NCBI RefSeq assembly: GCF_964340395.1
Contig: NC_135555.1
Span: forward strand, 12,198,746 to 12,262,745
Length of the DNA: 64,000 bases
DNA from: Glandiceps talaboti
Lineage: Eukaryota; Hemichordata; Enteropneusta; Spengelidae
Direction of reading: 5' to 3'
The notes under the pieces are model-generated. The model had not been told where the DNA came from, did not search any database, and was given only the letters and a program-made list of their open reading frames with translations. Shown in pieces: positions 1 through 13,418 of this stretch (its first letter is position 1; the number at the start of each line of letters is the position of its first letter). A program made the translations under genes and the position numbers.

Positions 1-680
1 TGTAGCATCCACGGGACTTTTTGCGACTGCTGGATGAAGCGTGTCATTCTGGCAGCGAATGGATCAAATTTCGCAATAAATTTGAGAACGAGCCACTTCC
101 TTGTAGAACGACAGTAGGTCCCTGGATCTCGCTACATCGTGTACATCAACACGAATGACTCATACGCGTGCTTTAGCCAACTCACGTTTCATTAATACTG
201 TAACAGCAACTTTCCCTCTATTTTATCCTCCTCTCTTTCTCTAGAAAGTGACGCCGAAATACGAAATCGAAGACTCTTCTCAACAGTCATTCAATTACAA
301 GATGCAATTTTTCATTTATGACAGGAGTACCCTTACTCTTCTGCGCAACGCACTTTACATTTCGTGTATCGTTGCAACAAGTGATTCTGCTCACAATCTA
401 CAAGTTCCCATCACGCCATTCGCCCAAATCGTGCAAATCAAGCCGGTAACCATTTGTTTCTCATCACACTCAGATCTTTGAGCGACACTGATGCATCGTG
501 AAATACACTGTACCTCCGGGCGGATGAAGCACAGCATCAGAGCAATCGAACGCCGGACATACGCACTTCAACTTTTTTACACTTACTATATAAACCAGTT
601 TCTTTGCAACAGACATAACTGTAGCATACATACCACACCACGTTAAAAAAATGAAAATAAAAATCTTTACGTTTCCCTAC
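1..680 (-). other. IRF-like gene, part of the intron after the first coding exon
   Basis: This stretch follows the splice donor at 680/679 on the minus strand, so it should be intron of the IRF-like gene. I looked on the minus strand for the next IRF exon, which should carry the remaining tryptophans and the recognition helix, and did not find it; it must lie left of the window. On the plus strand a pyrimidine-rich stretch ends in an AG at 243-244 followed by an open frame to 481. No homology was recognised there. Confidence 0.6.
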
Positions 681-869
681 CTTAAAGATCTTGGAATCTT
701 CCTCTTTATCGTAGTCTTGTTTACCGGCATGTTTCCATGGTATTTTAAACTCCGTTTTGTCTTCAACGAGCCATTCCAACCCACGGTAATTTCCAGAGTC
801 GATCTGATTTATCAGCCAAGGACGGAGTCTTTGACGCGTGTTCATCTCTGGCAACATCTTTAACTGTCC
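681..869 (-). CDS. IRF4-like: Interferon regulatory factor, IRF4/IRF8-type, first coding exon (N-terminal half of the DNA-binding domain)
   Basis: IRF proteins are nuclear transcription factors that bind GAAA-containing elements through a tryptophan-repeat helix-turn-helix domain. The exon starts after an acceptor (AG at 871-870). It has a 12-base untranslated leader, then ATG at 857-855 and 59 codons with no stop, ending at an AAG|GTAGGG donor after base 681. A second in-frame ATG at 845-843 is an alternative start. Visible features are LRPWLINQIDSG at the start of helix 1 and three tryptophans of the repeat (residues 14, 29, 41). The stretch IPWKHAGKQDYDKEED matches the IRF4/8/9 branch, where tyrosine replaces the tryptophan of IRF1/2. 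The exon end, just after IFK and before the expected second half of the domain, is where vertebrate IRF genes also have an intron. Because the leader sits in this exon, an upstream non-coding exon is expected, as in vertebrate IRFs. Subfamily assignment is from recalled sequence; IRF8 or a pre-duplication orthologue is equally possible. Confidence 0.93.
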
Positions 870-3552
870 CTGTTTAGAAATAACCATACAGACATACAAA
901 AAAATGATTTTCTCTCTCCATATGTAGCACATTAAAAGCCGCACGTGAGTGGTTTCTTCGGCACGCGTCGGCATAAAGCGTAACAGACATACGAGAGAAA
1001 GAAATGACATCGTTAGGACGTGAAGTGTGGCAAGGATGCATGTTAACAATTTGGTATTGCATCCGTCTGGTGTTAACTTCAGTTATCGTTTTCAATTTGC
1101 AAGTACAACGCGAGTTTGAAGAGCGAGGAGAGATCCCAAGAAACAAAACTAAAAGAACAAAACCGCAAAGGTTGCATGTTGCACTAAATGATAGCAAACA
1201 TCTATCTCATGACAAAAAATTGTTTTCTTCCAACTGCCGAGATGATTTCGTTTACAATCAACAATTTTAAATGTATATGAGACAGAATGAGAGAAAAAGA
1301 ACGGGAGATATACCGAAAACAGCAATGCGATGCATTGTTAAACAGTAACGTGCTGTTGTGAATAAATTCAACATTCAACAAAAAAAGACGGAACTAATAC
1401 ACTATTACGATGCTAACCATTCTACAAGCTAAAAACCGTGATTGGGTGTCCACTTGGACGTATTGTTGTTGATGTTGTTGTGGGTAGGCCCTGTGATGGT
1501 AGTATGCCGGTGGTCCGACTATCGGATTGGCGTACTGGCATTGAGGATACATCACTGTGGTATACTATGTAGTTTGGTTACCAAAACTGCTCAACTGCAC
1601 TCAAACTAAATATCAATCAGTTGGTCCTCCTCCGGTGAACGCGACTTTCCGAATGACGTGCTCAATAGCAAACTCAACTTTAATGAATGCATAAAAGTTT
1701 TAATATTATAATGTATGTGCGATGACAGGCCTCACACTTCCGAATTCAGCCAACGCGATTCTGTCTAGCAAGTCACGACTAATTTGGGCATGCGCAGAGT
1801 GTTTTTTGAAAAAAGTTTCATATTAGTTTGGGTAAATGGTTTTACGCTCGACCAATGACTGGCCCAAAGCAATCGCAGCATTATGATTATACCCTCCTAC
1901 AATAATTTGAGATTTCATCGCCACGGTGGTTTATTGTAACAATACTAACATGACCGACATCCATGTCGGAAAGGTTACCCGGGTGGCCGTTAATACAGAA
2001 CAGTCAGAAAGTGCCCCGAATTGACGCGTGGCGGCCAGACGCAAATCGGTATTGGTGTGTCTACGCAGAGTGGTGTATGATGTCATAAAAATGCTATGAA
2101 TTACAACTCAGACCACGTTTACTAGGTTTAGCGGTACGAGGTAAAAAAAAACAGCCATGTGCGTTTTAAAACTTCGGAAAGGGATTGTTATTTGTCTAGT
2201 GCATTTTTAACAAAGAGGATGGCATGCAGAGTATGTTTAGTGAACTTTTTTGAAGATTTGCAGTTTTCTCAAATTTATCCAGAACAGGATAAGTCAAGCG
2301 TGAAATTCACTCGAAGAATCGTGCATATATATATATTGATATGATGCAAGAACGTATTACGAGATTACTGACGAGATTATTCTGTTTATATATATTGACT
2401 ATTAATAACCAACCTTAACTTTATCAAACTGTGGTAAACCTTATTGGTATTGATTTAGATAAGAACAAAAAAAAACCCGAATGACTATCAAATTTAGGCT
2501 CAGATATAGAGGTGCCACACGACAAGATATACGAGATCAAATGACATGATATAGACGAAACGTTGCTATAGTGATCGGAGTGCAGAGCAAGCCATGAGGG
2601 CGGAAGTGCGATGATGAAAATCTGATTTCCACGTACGGTTATCGCAATCTCACACGATGACCGGGGGGGGGGGGTTGAGTGAGAGAAAAAACTAAAACCA
2701 CATACTTCTATTGCATACAGTTATAACACATAGCGAAATTGTCAGGATTTATTAGGTGCTTAAAATTGAGGTACTTGAAATAACAAATAAACTTCACCAA
2801 TCTCACAATGAATGATTACGGTGAACTGAGGAAGTTGCCTGGTGAACTGGTTCATTCATTAAACATCTAGCAAAAAGCGGTAAACTTCTGCAAAAATCTT
2901 CGGCTACGCTTTGAAGACTATGCTATTTACTACAACGGGTACAAATGGGTCGTGTTTAATAACTTCTGCAAACGATGGCGGACGGACGAATTTCGATGCA
3001 TACGCTTGAAGGAGTGTCAATTTTAGATCAAATACCTGCCATCACCTCTAGTAAAAATCCAGTATTTTTACAAATCAAAATAAACGCAGAATAACAAGGC
3101 ATGGCGGAGTTTAAAGACTTCACGAATAGGAATTTCACAATTTACAACATTATCTTGAAATACTAGCCCGTATATTGTTTCACCAAACCATCATTGGAGT
3201 GAAGGGGATGGGGAGGGGGGGGGGTATCATTGGGCTTGTTGGGAAGCTCCAATAATTGCATACATCGATTGAAGACATTATAGGAGTACGTTTCTTTGCT
3301 CAACCGAGATAGACTCCCTGTTGTCATTACTTAGCGTGAAAGTGAAAACATGGACTAAGTGAAAGACAAAGAAGTTGAATGAAACAAAGAAACTGGAGGA
3401 AGAATGGAAAAAGGTGGAATACAAGAATGGGGAAGGAATCGGGATAAAATAGAACAGCTAATGAAAAATAACGAAACTGAACAGAAAAAAAGAGGACAAA
3501 AGCAGAAAAAATAGACAATCTTAAAGAAAGGTACATGCATTTGGAAATATGA

Positions 3553-3611
3553 TGACGTCACTGATTTCCACTTCATGACACACAGAGCGCATGTGTAGGA
3601 ATATGACGTCA
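3553..3611. promoter_or_regulatory. Pair of CRE-type palindromes
   Basis: Two perfect TGACGTCA palindromes, at 3553-3560 and 3604-3611, 51 bp apart. These are consensus binding sites for CREB/ATF bZIP factors. They lie in the probable first intron of the IRF-like gene. Function is inferred from sequence only. Confidence 0.4.
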
Positions 3612-4796
3612 TCATCACGCACACACTCGATGTATCCATAAGTTATGTGTGGGTGGTGGTGGTGATGACTGGACACATAAAATCAACTGTAAAAGTGAAA
3701 GCTAGTCGTCAAAATATTAACTTTCCAGATATTTGTAACGAAAAAATGATAAAATAAGTGCAAAAAGATAAAATCACAGAGAAAACACACATTTCTTGTA
3801 GCCTATGTTACTACGCAGTTTTTTTATTGTGAGAAGTCCATACTATGAAACAGAATACACTTGTCAATCAGTTGTTGTATTGTAATCAGTTTTTATTCAT
3901 TTTCCCGTGTATCGTCCGATAGAAGATGTCGGAAACTTCTATGGCGGACACTATTCGTACGTTCGCTTCGCAAGTATCTTCGCTTGGCTCAGGAATTGGT
4001 GCCAAATTATTCCCTTTTTAAAAAAAAAAAAAAAAATACGTGCTGGGTAGACTTCACTGAAGAAAGCCAATTGTAACATTGAAGTTCGGTAAATTAGCAC
4101 TTTGTAAGTTAAAATATAAGGAGAAGTAAGAAACGTGTACACCCAGTCTGCCGATGGTGAGATACAATTCTCATCAGACAGTAAGAATGATCGAAAGACA
4201 AAGGTTTCCGAAGAAATTCTGTCATTTTTGCTGATTTTCAGTTTAACCCGGAAAAGTTGGAATATACAAAAAAAAACAAACAAAAAAACAATTGATGGGT
4301 TATCGGCGGAAGCCAGACCTCGTTAAAAAGCCATAACACACAACACACAACAAAAACGTACACTGTAGGGTAAAGTATGGTATCATATAGTAGCCTGTGT
4401 AAATAGAAAACTTCACCATTTTAAAAAATCTTTTTAAAAAAATTCATGATAGAAAATACTTCTACACTGATTTCTTTAAAAATCGAAAAGTTTGATTTAT
4501 TCATGACTGTGCCAGACATGAATAACTGTGCTTGCAAATACAACTTGGGTTGGTGGTGGGTCTGTGCTCATACCTAGTTACCCGTATGTAGTTTGGAAAT
4601 TTGCCAACTTCGAATGTCTCATAACGAGGGTGGGACGGACCACTCGTCATCGTCTTTGCGAAGTCACGTGACATATTTTGCGCCTTATACTCGAGATGGA
4701 GATTATGTATAGGACAATCACTCTGTACTAGTATCGGACGAATTAAATAAAAACGAGGTTTGCAAAAATGGGGAAGTATTATGGGCGACCCTCGCA

Positions 4797-4797
4797 A

Positions 4798-4827
<30 letters not shown>
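4797..4827. repeat. (AAAT)n microsatellite
   Basis: About seven uninterrupted AAAT units. Confidence 0.9.
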
Positions 4828-4828
<1 letters not shown>

Positions 4829-6200
4829 CTTGAGACATTTCAGAGTTCGCCGTGATGACTAAGAAAATAATATAAGTTTAAGTCCATTGCATCATCCGGG
4901 TTCTTGAGTCATAGTCTAATTTAGTTTACCCAGTGGAAAGTGCATATGTGATAACATACTCGCTGAAGTGGCATTCGTATTATTTATAGCCAGTGAGGTC
5001 ACAAGCAGCATTTTCTACCGGTAGTAAAGTGAAAAATATACGTGGACTTTGTACACTAGCCTGGATACATTGTATGGCAGTCACATAGACTTCTGACTTT
5101 AAAAACAACAACAACAACAACTCACACAAACTATCATATAGTAAATACCCGTAAAGGGTCTGCGAAGGCCACAAGTGTGTACCTAAGGTACTCTAGAACA
5201 GATAAACAAAGTCAACTTGTACCGTGACATAGCTACTAATTCTTGTATGAGTTTCTAGATTAGGAGTGAAAGAACTGCGAGACGTAGGAACACTTCATGA
5301 TATACTACATCAATCCTCATACTCATCCAGATTCTATATTACCCCCCTCTATTTGTTCATTAATTCATTCTCACCCCCTCTCTCCCTCCCTCCCACCCAC
5401 CCGCTCTCTCTCCTCCACTCATTCATTCACGCATCCATCTTTCCATCTTTCCATTCATGCTCTCACCAAACAAACCCTTGTCCCTCCCTCATACCAGTCA
5501 CACACATGTACACACGCAACAGACAAAAAGTATAAGCTAGCCCCGCGCTCACTGTTCTTTGATTCCATATTGAAATCCCTCACGACGGTGCATGGTTGGG
5601 CCTCGGTTGTATGCCTGGCCGCCCTAAATAGTACATCCGAATGGTGAATAACAGCGATCATACAGAAATAGCACGCCCATAAAACGTTCTCGCCCGATAG
5701 CCTTTTCCCTTAGTGCACGAGTCTTTAACATACGGATGGTACAAAGTGAACGCTACAAACAGTAGCAGTTCGTCAAATATTCAAACATGACCAAAAAAAC
5801 AAGAACAAAACAAAACAAATGCACAGATCAGTGTTATGGAGAAGAGGCAATGTACACATGCTGCTACTACAACCTACTAAGAAAATAAAGTCTCGGGTAT
5901 ATTAATAATTCACCGCGAGATTTTATGATAAGTGATGGTAGCCCATACCTTTAAATGATCACCGCTTTTTTCACTAGCACTGAGTACGATAGACACTGTG
6001 AGCCTATATGCCGTTTTTCAGCGCTCTGAATCGAGACGGGCGGCGGTTGCAGACAGAGTTTAGGAAAAGCAGTTCAACAAGATGACCAAATGCTTTAAAA
6101 TCCGAATTACGATATTGGCTTTCCCCCTCCATCAAAATAGACTTGGGCGACTGCCAATCATGCCAAAAACACATTGTAAACGTTAAATAACAAAGAGCTA

Positions 6201-6288
6201 TTCTGGGAACGCAGGGGTTTTCCCAAGAAAAGAATCGCCCACGTGAGTTTTTGCGGTTTCTGATTGGTTGATGTGACAGGGGATTCCC
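6201..6288 (-). promoter_or_regulatory. Motif cluster, candidate promoter of the IRF-like gene
   Basis: Within 88 bp there is TTCTGGGAA (6201-6209, STAT/GAS pattern TTCNNNGAA) and GGGGTTTTCC (6214-6223, kappa-B pattern GGGRNNYYCC). There is also an E-box CACGTG (6240-6245), ATTGG (6263-6267, a CCAAT box reading on the minus strand) and GGGGATTCCC (6279-6288, a second kappa-B match). The CCAAT orientation fits transcription toward the IRF-like exon at 869. Kappa-B sites are known at vertebrate IRF4 promoters and a GAS element at IRF1, so the combination is plausible for this gene. No transcript evidence is available. A donor-like AAAG|GTATGG lies downstream on the same strand at 5949/5948. Confidence 0.4.
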
Positions 6289-6992
6289 GTTCGGAAAGTA
6301 GGCTGATATGTAAATACATGTAAATGAGTGAGTGTACATGATCAAGTAGTTCATTCCACAACATGGGAGGCTACCTTATTCTATAGCAACAATAAAACAC
6401 ACACCACTATTATTACTCACCGACAACAAACAAACAAATAAATAAATAAACAAAACAAACAACCTTCATTAACACGTTTGTAGCGGGGTTGACATTGAAC
6501 TTGCCTCAAATAAACTGATGTACACTCATAAAAATAGTCATCACATGCTAGATTTAGATTTGGTTTTCGTAAAACACTGAAAATAGTCTTACATCATTCG
6601 CATCCGGTGACGCCGGACATGATGATTGTGGAGCCATGGAGAGGACACGTCAAAACCTCGGACGTCTAGAGACCACTATTTATGGAAAATGTTCAACGGT
6701 TATTTGAGGACAGATAGAATACATTAATGAAATGTGTTTTATTTATAGAACTCTGTATACTGATCTCGGATAGCAATCGCAGGGCGGATGTCACAAGTAC
6801 CTTTTAAAAGCTACCTGGATGGGTGGGGTGTATGGTGTATTTGTTGTACTGTAGAATTCGTGATTTACAGAGCTAGACGTGGTTATTCAGTGGGTGCAAA
6901 AAAAATACTTTGTCGAGAATTTCAACACCGCCCAAACCCCCCTCTCTTCCAGTTACGAACGAACACGACGAACAGATCAAGTGTGAATATAT

Positions 6993-7046
6993 CAAACAAA
7001 CAAACAAACAAACAAACAAACAAACAAACAAATAAATAAATAAACA
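6993..7046. repeat. (CAAA)n/(TAAA)n microsatellite
   Basis: About ten CAAA units followed by three TAAA units. Confidence 0.9.
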
Positions 7047-7306
7047 AAACAAGCGGACTAGGAAGTTTGAGAGATAATGTAACTATCATAAATCATATCG
7101 CAATTTTAAAAACAAATACTCAGATTTTTATACAAGACCAAAAATTCACTGAAATTCACAATTTAATAGGCCTACGCCATTTCGCAAAACAATTTGTTGA
7201 TGACTGTTGTGGATTGTGTGTTTTGGTAATATTGATTCATACATATTATTCGTTTTATGTCTCAATTTACACTTGTAGGTTGCAGCCACGATGCTGCATT
7301 AATTAA

Positions 7307-7329
7307 TGACGTCATCATTGGTGACGTCA
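7307..7329. promoter_or_regulatory. Tandem CRE-type palindromes
   Basis: Two perfect TGACGTCA sites, at 7307-7314 and 7322-7329, spaced 15 bp start to start. About 1 kb beyond the 6.2 kb motif cluster on the upstream side for minus-strand transcription. Direct sequence match; function inferred. Confidence 0.4.
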
Positions 7330-9070
7330 CCATATTGTCTAAAATTGAAGTCACGACTTGCACACAAATACGGATTGTGTGATCTCATGGTAGGCGGTAG
7401 CGTAGCCGCCGACATGCTTCAGTGATTATAAAATAATGGAGTCATTTTACGATCTGATATATAAACTGATGAAACGCTCTATCTGTCAATTAAGCTCGCA
7501 CTTCTGTCACCGCACTGATTCACCGACCACCGTGCGAGTAACTTTAACAGCCGTGTAGATTGCTCGGAATTCGGAAGCCCCTTAATACAGTAACGAAGCT
7601 CAGTGACCTGGCAAAACTGGGTATATATGCAGGGGTTGGAGGTTAGATAGGGGCAAACAGCTATAAAAAGATAATTAATAGATGATCTCTTGCTAGAGGT
7701 GGGGGTGGGGGTATGCTGTTACTGAACTAGTGTATGTATTATGTATGCATTCTTTATTAAAGGGGTACAGTCTGTAACTTTATGGCGGCTGCTGGTAACC
7801 TTTGTTTCTGCTGAAATATCCGGTATCCTAACTGTACAGCATATTGAATCACTTATAAAAACTAGTAAAACTCTCATTACGTATTCAGATATACCCAAAA
7901 ATAACTTTTTGATATCATTATCGGGGGTACGCAAAATCACGTTTACGAACTAATCTTTGTTCATACGCAACCCACATTTCATCTTTTATATGTATGTGCA
8001 TTTTGTCTATTGATTCCAGCAGTATATATGACCCCAGTTCCACAATCCACTTTAACTCAACTTTAAGAGTAGACAGTGGAGCCCGGGTTGTTGTCATCAC
8101 GGAAGGGGGAGGGGGGTAGTTAATTGTTGATCTGGGTGATGGGGAATGATGATCAAGGGGACTGGGGTGGGGTTGGCTATGCAATTGAACTCAGTGGTAG
8201 TTTATGGATTCGTACTGCAGACAAAGAGAGAGGAGACTATGAGAGTTGTTATGGCTGGGTATCATGTTGAAATATTTGGATAGAGTGTAGTTTTGTTAAA
8301 CACACTGTCACGTTACCCTGGAAATGTAGTAGCTTTGAGTTAACCAACTTTCTCATATATTATCGAAGGAGTTTAAAGTGTGTTGTAACAGTATTTCCTA
8401 TACATCCATTCGCTTCTTTATGCAGTTAAGACTCAGTTGCTATCACTGTTTACAATAATAATTTCTGTTCCACATCTTGAGTTTTTAAAGGCAAGTATAG
8501 GACTAGGATTCAAATTTAGGTGTGAACACTGGGTTATCTGGTAGAACTATGGTAAATGTTGATACAGAATTTAAAAAAAATAATCCTATGAAATCCTTAT
8601 GGCCCACTGATAAGATAACACTAATGCAAAAACTTTGAAATGGTTTACCCTGATGGCCTTTAAGCGATATGTGTATGTCAAAAAGTGCGTTGCCTGACAG
8701 CCTGTTCTGTTTGGGGGCATTCATACTGCTGTGGCATTGTTGTGATTTCTATGAAAGCCAGGTGAGAAGCTCATAGCAAGTATCCAATTCAACTGACGAT
8801 TAATGGTGACCTTGCGATACATATGACCCCTAGCATTGACAATACATGCAGTCCCGTGTATGGCTCGGAGCGGGCAGTGGTACGGTTGTCTTATCACTTC
8901 ACGGTCTCATGTACATATTGCAATGTAAATTTCGATTATGCATAAACAAGTCTGTGACACACCTTACTGCAATGAAACCATGGTGAACTGGATTATTTTT
9001 AATGACATTTGATATAACTAAGTAAAATAAAAAGAATACTAAAAATAACCTCATTATCTTAGAATTATTT
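7330..9070. other. No gene recognised
   Basis: AT-rich sequence with short open frames only (longest 88 codons on minus near 7918-8184). No family motif, splice-bounded exon or repeat family recognised. Confidence 0.5.
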
Positions 9071-9076
9071 TCAACT

Positions 9077-9257
<181 letters not shown>

Positions 9258-9872
9258 GGTTGTCACTCAGTCTGTACTAATTGACTGACTATGAGAAATA
9301 TGAGCCTTTAAATAACACCTTTGCTATTCCACGGAGAAAAAAGGTTTCATAGCGAATTGAAAATACCAGATTTCTTTAGGTCAGCTTTTTTGGGATGTGA
9401 GAACCTGGAATGAAAGCCAGTGGGTGTGATGGAAGACCGACTTGTAATGTATGGTATCGATAGTTGTATTTATTAAAAAGGTGAAATAAGTATTGAAACA
9501 TGAGTAATTTTCACTGTTCATGTAAATATACAACGTTTCGTTTTCTGTCAATATATCTTAGGTGAGAATTTTACCTCCTCCCACTTTTTGACATTTGAAA
9601 ACCAATATTAATTACAGAACCCAAACAATGATTAAGAAAACTTCCAGATTAATTCAAAGCTGCTTTGAGATCTACTGATTTGTTTCGTAGCATTGAAATG
9701 ATTGTATACGTACGAGAATAAAATGACTAAAAATCACATCTTCATTTTTTTTTGGTTTCGAAAAATTCGACCCTTTCATCAGACTCGCTCACCTGAAACA
9801 TCTTCTATGAAACTGAACAGAACATGTAACACTATTATCACCATATCCACGACTAATGAGCAATAAAATAGA

Positions 9873-10150
9873 CGGCCTACAAAAAATTGTGTCGTTCCGA
9901 TTACGATCAATTTTAGAATATGTGAGGTGGGTAGTTTTTTTTCATGTTTGAGTGTTTATTTTCCATGTGGTCTCTGTGTTATTGGTTTCTTCCCATCAGA
10001 TGTACAGACATTATAGATGGAAGAACAGTTATGTCAGTTTCCGCAACCACTAATTCTCCCAATTTTCGCGATTTTTTTCTCTCTAATACTTAAAAAAAAG
10101 TTTAGGGTCATCAGTGAAAAAACTAGGTGGGTCAGGTAACCGTAATCAAA
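9873..10150 (+). mobile_element. Dispersed MITE-like repeat, family F, copy 1
   Basis: The stretch from the AAAAAATTGTGT segment through ATCAGATGTACAGACATTAT and the AAAACTAGGTGGGTCAGGTAAC end is matched, in inverse orientation, at 39808-40187. Matching blocks are in the same order with indels. No coding capacity. See the second copy for the terminal inverted repeats. Confidence 0.7.
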
Positions 10151-10486
10151 CAATTTTTTAGCCCTTAGAAGTTCTGATTTTTTAACCGTATTATGATATC
10201 ACAAGAATGAACGATTTGTGGTTTTGAAGGCTTGATTATGAAATGCTTTGTACATGGTACTAATAACTTAGTTATGTTATTTGCAACTGTTTACTTTGTT
10301 TGTCTATTTTGCTCTACAAAGAAAAGAAGAGAAGAGAAATTCAAAGTACAAACAAGAAAATCAAGTTCGTCAAATTGCAAACCCTCGTGTCCAAGAAGTC
10401 TCAGTTGTTCTACTGCGAAGTAAATCACTACAGATGACACTATAACATCTCCTCGTCAGAACAGTTATAATTCTTGTACGAATATC

Positions 10487-10669
10487 TGAATGAATGAATG
10501 AATGAATGAATGAATGAATGAATGAATGAATGAATGAATGAATTTAACCAGACATGGGGTTACATTGGTACTTGCAAGTGAATTAATGAATACATACATA
10601 TATACATACATACATACATACATACATACACACACACACATACATACATACATACATACATACATACAT

Positions 10670-10706
<37 letters not shown>

Positions 10707-10755
10707 TACATACATACATACATACATACATACATACATACATACATACATACAG
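10487..10755. repeat. (TGAA)n and (CATA)n/(CA)n microsatellites
   Basis: A TGAA tract (10487-10543) is followed, after about 45 bp of unique sequence, by CATA units interrupted by two CA tracts (10590-10755). These tracts produce long artificial Met-Tyr-Val-Cys open frames on minus and Tyr-Ile-His-Thr open frames on plus. Confidence 0.97.
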
Positions 10756-11489
10756 GCAGGCAATATTTATACATACAAAAGGAATGCAACCACCATGATA
10801 AACTGAAGATTTTTATCTGGTGAGGACGTCAGAAACAAAGACACGATAGAAGATCACCATTGTTGTGATTTAATTTACTGGTTTTTTGTCCTAATTTAGC
10901 ATGGAATTATTTCATAACGTGCCGAGTACAAGAGTACCGATACATTTAATCTATTTTCCCTTGACATTCTTTCGTTTACATAGCTACAGATTAAAAAAGG
11001 ACGCAGGACCGGAAACGGTTTACAGGTGTTGAGGTTTGAATTTTTAAAAATACACATCTGACGATCGTACACAGGAAGTGATTTTGTTTGTGTATGTCTA
11101 CCAGGGACTGTGTTGTGTCTAAAATAGATATCGTTGGGTGATCTTGACAATGTACAAATATGGTAATATGACAGAGCGGTTAGTTATTTGTTGGAATTAC
11201 ACCATAATTCAATGTATCTTAAACGTCACATAAAACATACATACACTACAACCATTGAAGTTCTTAATTCCAGTTTCCTACCAGAAAAAAACACAGTTAC
11301 CACATTTTTATACGGGATTCATTTTGAACTCCATGGGTAATTTTCAGAATGTTAAACCAGTTTGAAAATTTTACTATTTTTTTTAGAACATTTGATATGA
11401 TTACTTAGTTTTTCTCCATTTTAGCATGGTCTCTGTCCTATTTGTGAGTTATGAATACAAACCTGTGATTGGGGCAACCTGTTGATACA

Positions 11490-11491
<2 letters not shown>

Positions 11492-11540
<49 letters not shown>

Positions 11541-11637
11541 ACATACACATACACAGACAGACAGATGCACACACACACATACATACATACATACATACAT
11601 ACATACATACATACATACACACACACATATACACACA
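11492..11637. repeat. (AC)n and (CATA)n microsatellites
   Basis: About 23 AC units, then a short GACA stretch, then about 11 CATA units. Open frames over it are repeat translations. Confidence 0.97.
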
Positions 11638-11927
11638 AAGCAGTAGGACCTTTTGAAATATTTTTTACAGTGTGGAAAACATGCGACTAATCATTCAATA
11701 CGAAAAAAAGTTCCTCATAACAAATATACTGTAGCATACTTGACGAGCCTAAGAGTACTGACATACACGTAAAGTATAATAAAAATGACATTGTATTTAT
11801 TTATCAGAACTGATTTATTTCTAACTAGACAGATTAGTTGCTTCTTGTCGGTATCATCAATGAATATCTTAAAGTGTAATGGTAGACCCTTGTCGCCAAG
11901 TAGAAGCGAATTGGAATTAAGGGCTGA

Positions 11928-11929
<2 letters not shown>

Positions 11930-12022
<93 letters not shown>

Positions 12023-12024
12023 CA
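11930..12024. repeat. (ACT)n trinucleotide repeat
   Basis: About 30 ACT/CTA units with two ACC interruptions. Frames over it give poly-Leu, poly-Ser or poly-Val with no flanking coding support. Confidence 0.97.
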
Positions 12025-13415
12025 CTGCAGTCTACTGCGTAAGGAAGTCTGGGCTGCAAGGGTTGTGTTACTACAGTGTACAGAAAGTCGGTATGTTTAT
12101 TGAGCCATAAAATAATTTGATTGAATTAATTTGATTATAAAACCATTCCGTATATGATTGATGATAATATTTCAGTAGTCATGTACGGAATGGTGTCATA
12201 GTTATCGAATATTTATAGGTTTAGTACATATCTATGAAAACTGTTTTGATGATTCTAACAATTTCTATGACATATAGCGAGGGCTACATATAGACATGGA
12301 TTGTAACGAAATACCCCAAGGGAAAAACAAAGTAATATCAGTAAACTCTCTTCCTGGATTCTAGTAAAATTTCTTATCAAAGTTTGACAATGGCTGAAAA
12401 TAAACCAGACTATTTATGGGAGTATTCTGTGCATTTTAAACCTCTCCAGGACAAGAAAACTCGTTTTTCAGTTACCCTAATTCTATCTATGACACTCAAA
12501 TTTACATTCGACTAAAACCAAAACGAATATACAAATGTATAATGAACTTGTCATAACATAAGTTATTGTTATTTATTTTTTACATTTTAAAACTTAAAAT
12601 TAAGTCTATATTGTCCACGCTAGGCAGTGTAGGGGTCATTTAAGCTATGAACTCCAATGTTGTAATCTCAAAATTTGCAGAAATGTGATTGCATAAGAAT
12701 TTTTTGAAAACCAGATTGTTTAACACTCGGTAGTGATCAAATGAACGCAGCAAAGCGTGATTCACAGGCGTGGGAAGTACCTACTAAGTTCATTCAAAGT
12801 TTTGTCGAACCCATTGTGTATTCAAATTGAGCTACAAATAGGGATTTTCCATGTGATGACGTGACGTCTGGTACTGTGATTTCATCAGAATTGCAATTCT
12901 CAAAAAAAAATTATATTCTAATGTCTGAATGCAGAGATACATGTTCGGCCCAAAAAGATGCAAGCGTAAAAGCAGGCGTTAACTTCTCAATATATCGATA
13001 CTGCAGCTTATCCTTCAAGGCTTGTATGTATTTGGCAAACCACTGAACTGTTTTTATATACAGGGGAGAGCTAGTTGTCATAGTAACTGTGCGTGACATG
13101 TAGACACACTGAACTACACATGTAACAATATTTCAGTATCAGATTCCCTTTTTATATTCAATTTTAGGTCCTAAGTAAGAAATGTTTGATTAGATCGGAA
13201 GGAAAGAATTCGTTAATAGTTAGAACGAAATGGCAGTGTCACTTTGGCGTAATTTGATAGAAAATTAAGGAGGGATATGTTTATTGTTGAATACATAATC
13301 AGGGACTTTCCATGACGTTCCACGTCATTTACAATAATGGCACGTACTTGTAACGTCAGCAAACCATGCAATGACATTTTGTACAACATTGCATATCATT
13401 AATTACACGTTGTTT
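12025..13415. other. No gene recognised
   Basis: AT-rich, only short open frames, no recognised motif or repeat copy. Confidence 0.5.
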
Positions 13416-13418
13416 GTC

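Larger units (their letters stand above)
870..5948 (-). other. Probable first intron of the IRF-like gene; no other gene recognised
   Basis: The IRF coding exon has an acceptor at its 5' side, so intron must begin at 870. The right boundary is uncertain: an AAAG|GTATGG donor on the minus strand at 5949/5948 would suit a first exon transcribed from the motif cluster near 6.2 kb, but this is inference. The stretch holds short mononucleotide runs, an (AAAT)n run near 4797-4827 and a pair of CRE sites near 3.6 kb. Open frames here (for example 4501-4797, minus) have no recognised homology. Confidence 0.35.

Noticed and set aside
245-481. Plus-strand exon candidate with a long pyrimidine tract before AG and a 78-codon open frame
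   Set aside because: It lies opposite an IRF intron, no homology was recognised, and the only donor inside it is weak. Kept only as a note.
6004-6354. 116-codon minus-strand open frame
   Set aside because: It overlaps the motif cluster proposed as a promoter, has no recognised domain, and such lengths occur by chance here.
10465-10798. Several overlapping open frames of Met-Tyr-Val-Cys or Tyr-Ile-His-Thr repeats, also at 11421-11690, 14485-15092, 39433-39793 and 50683-51080
   Set aside because: They are translations of tetranucleotide and dinucleotide microsatellites.
11715-12059. Poly-Ser, poly-Leu and poly-Val open frames
   Set aside because: Translations of the ACT repeat with no flanking coding evidence.
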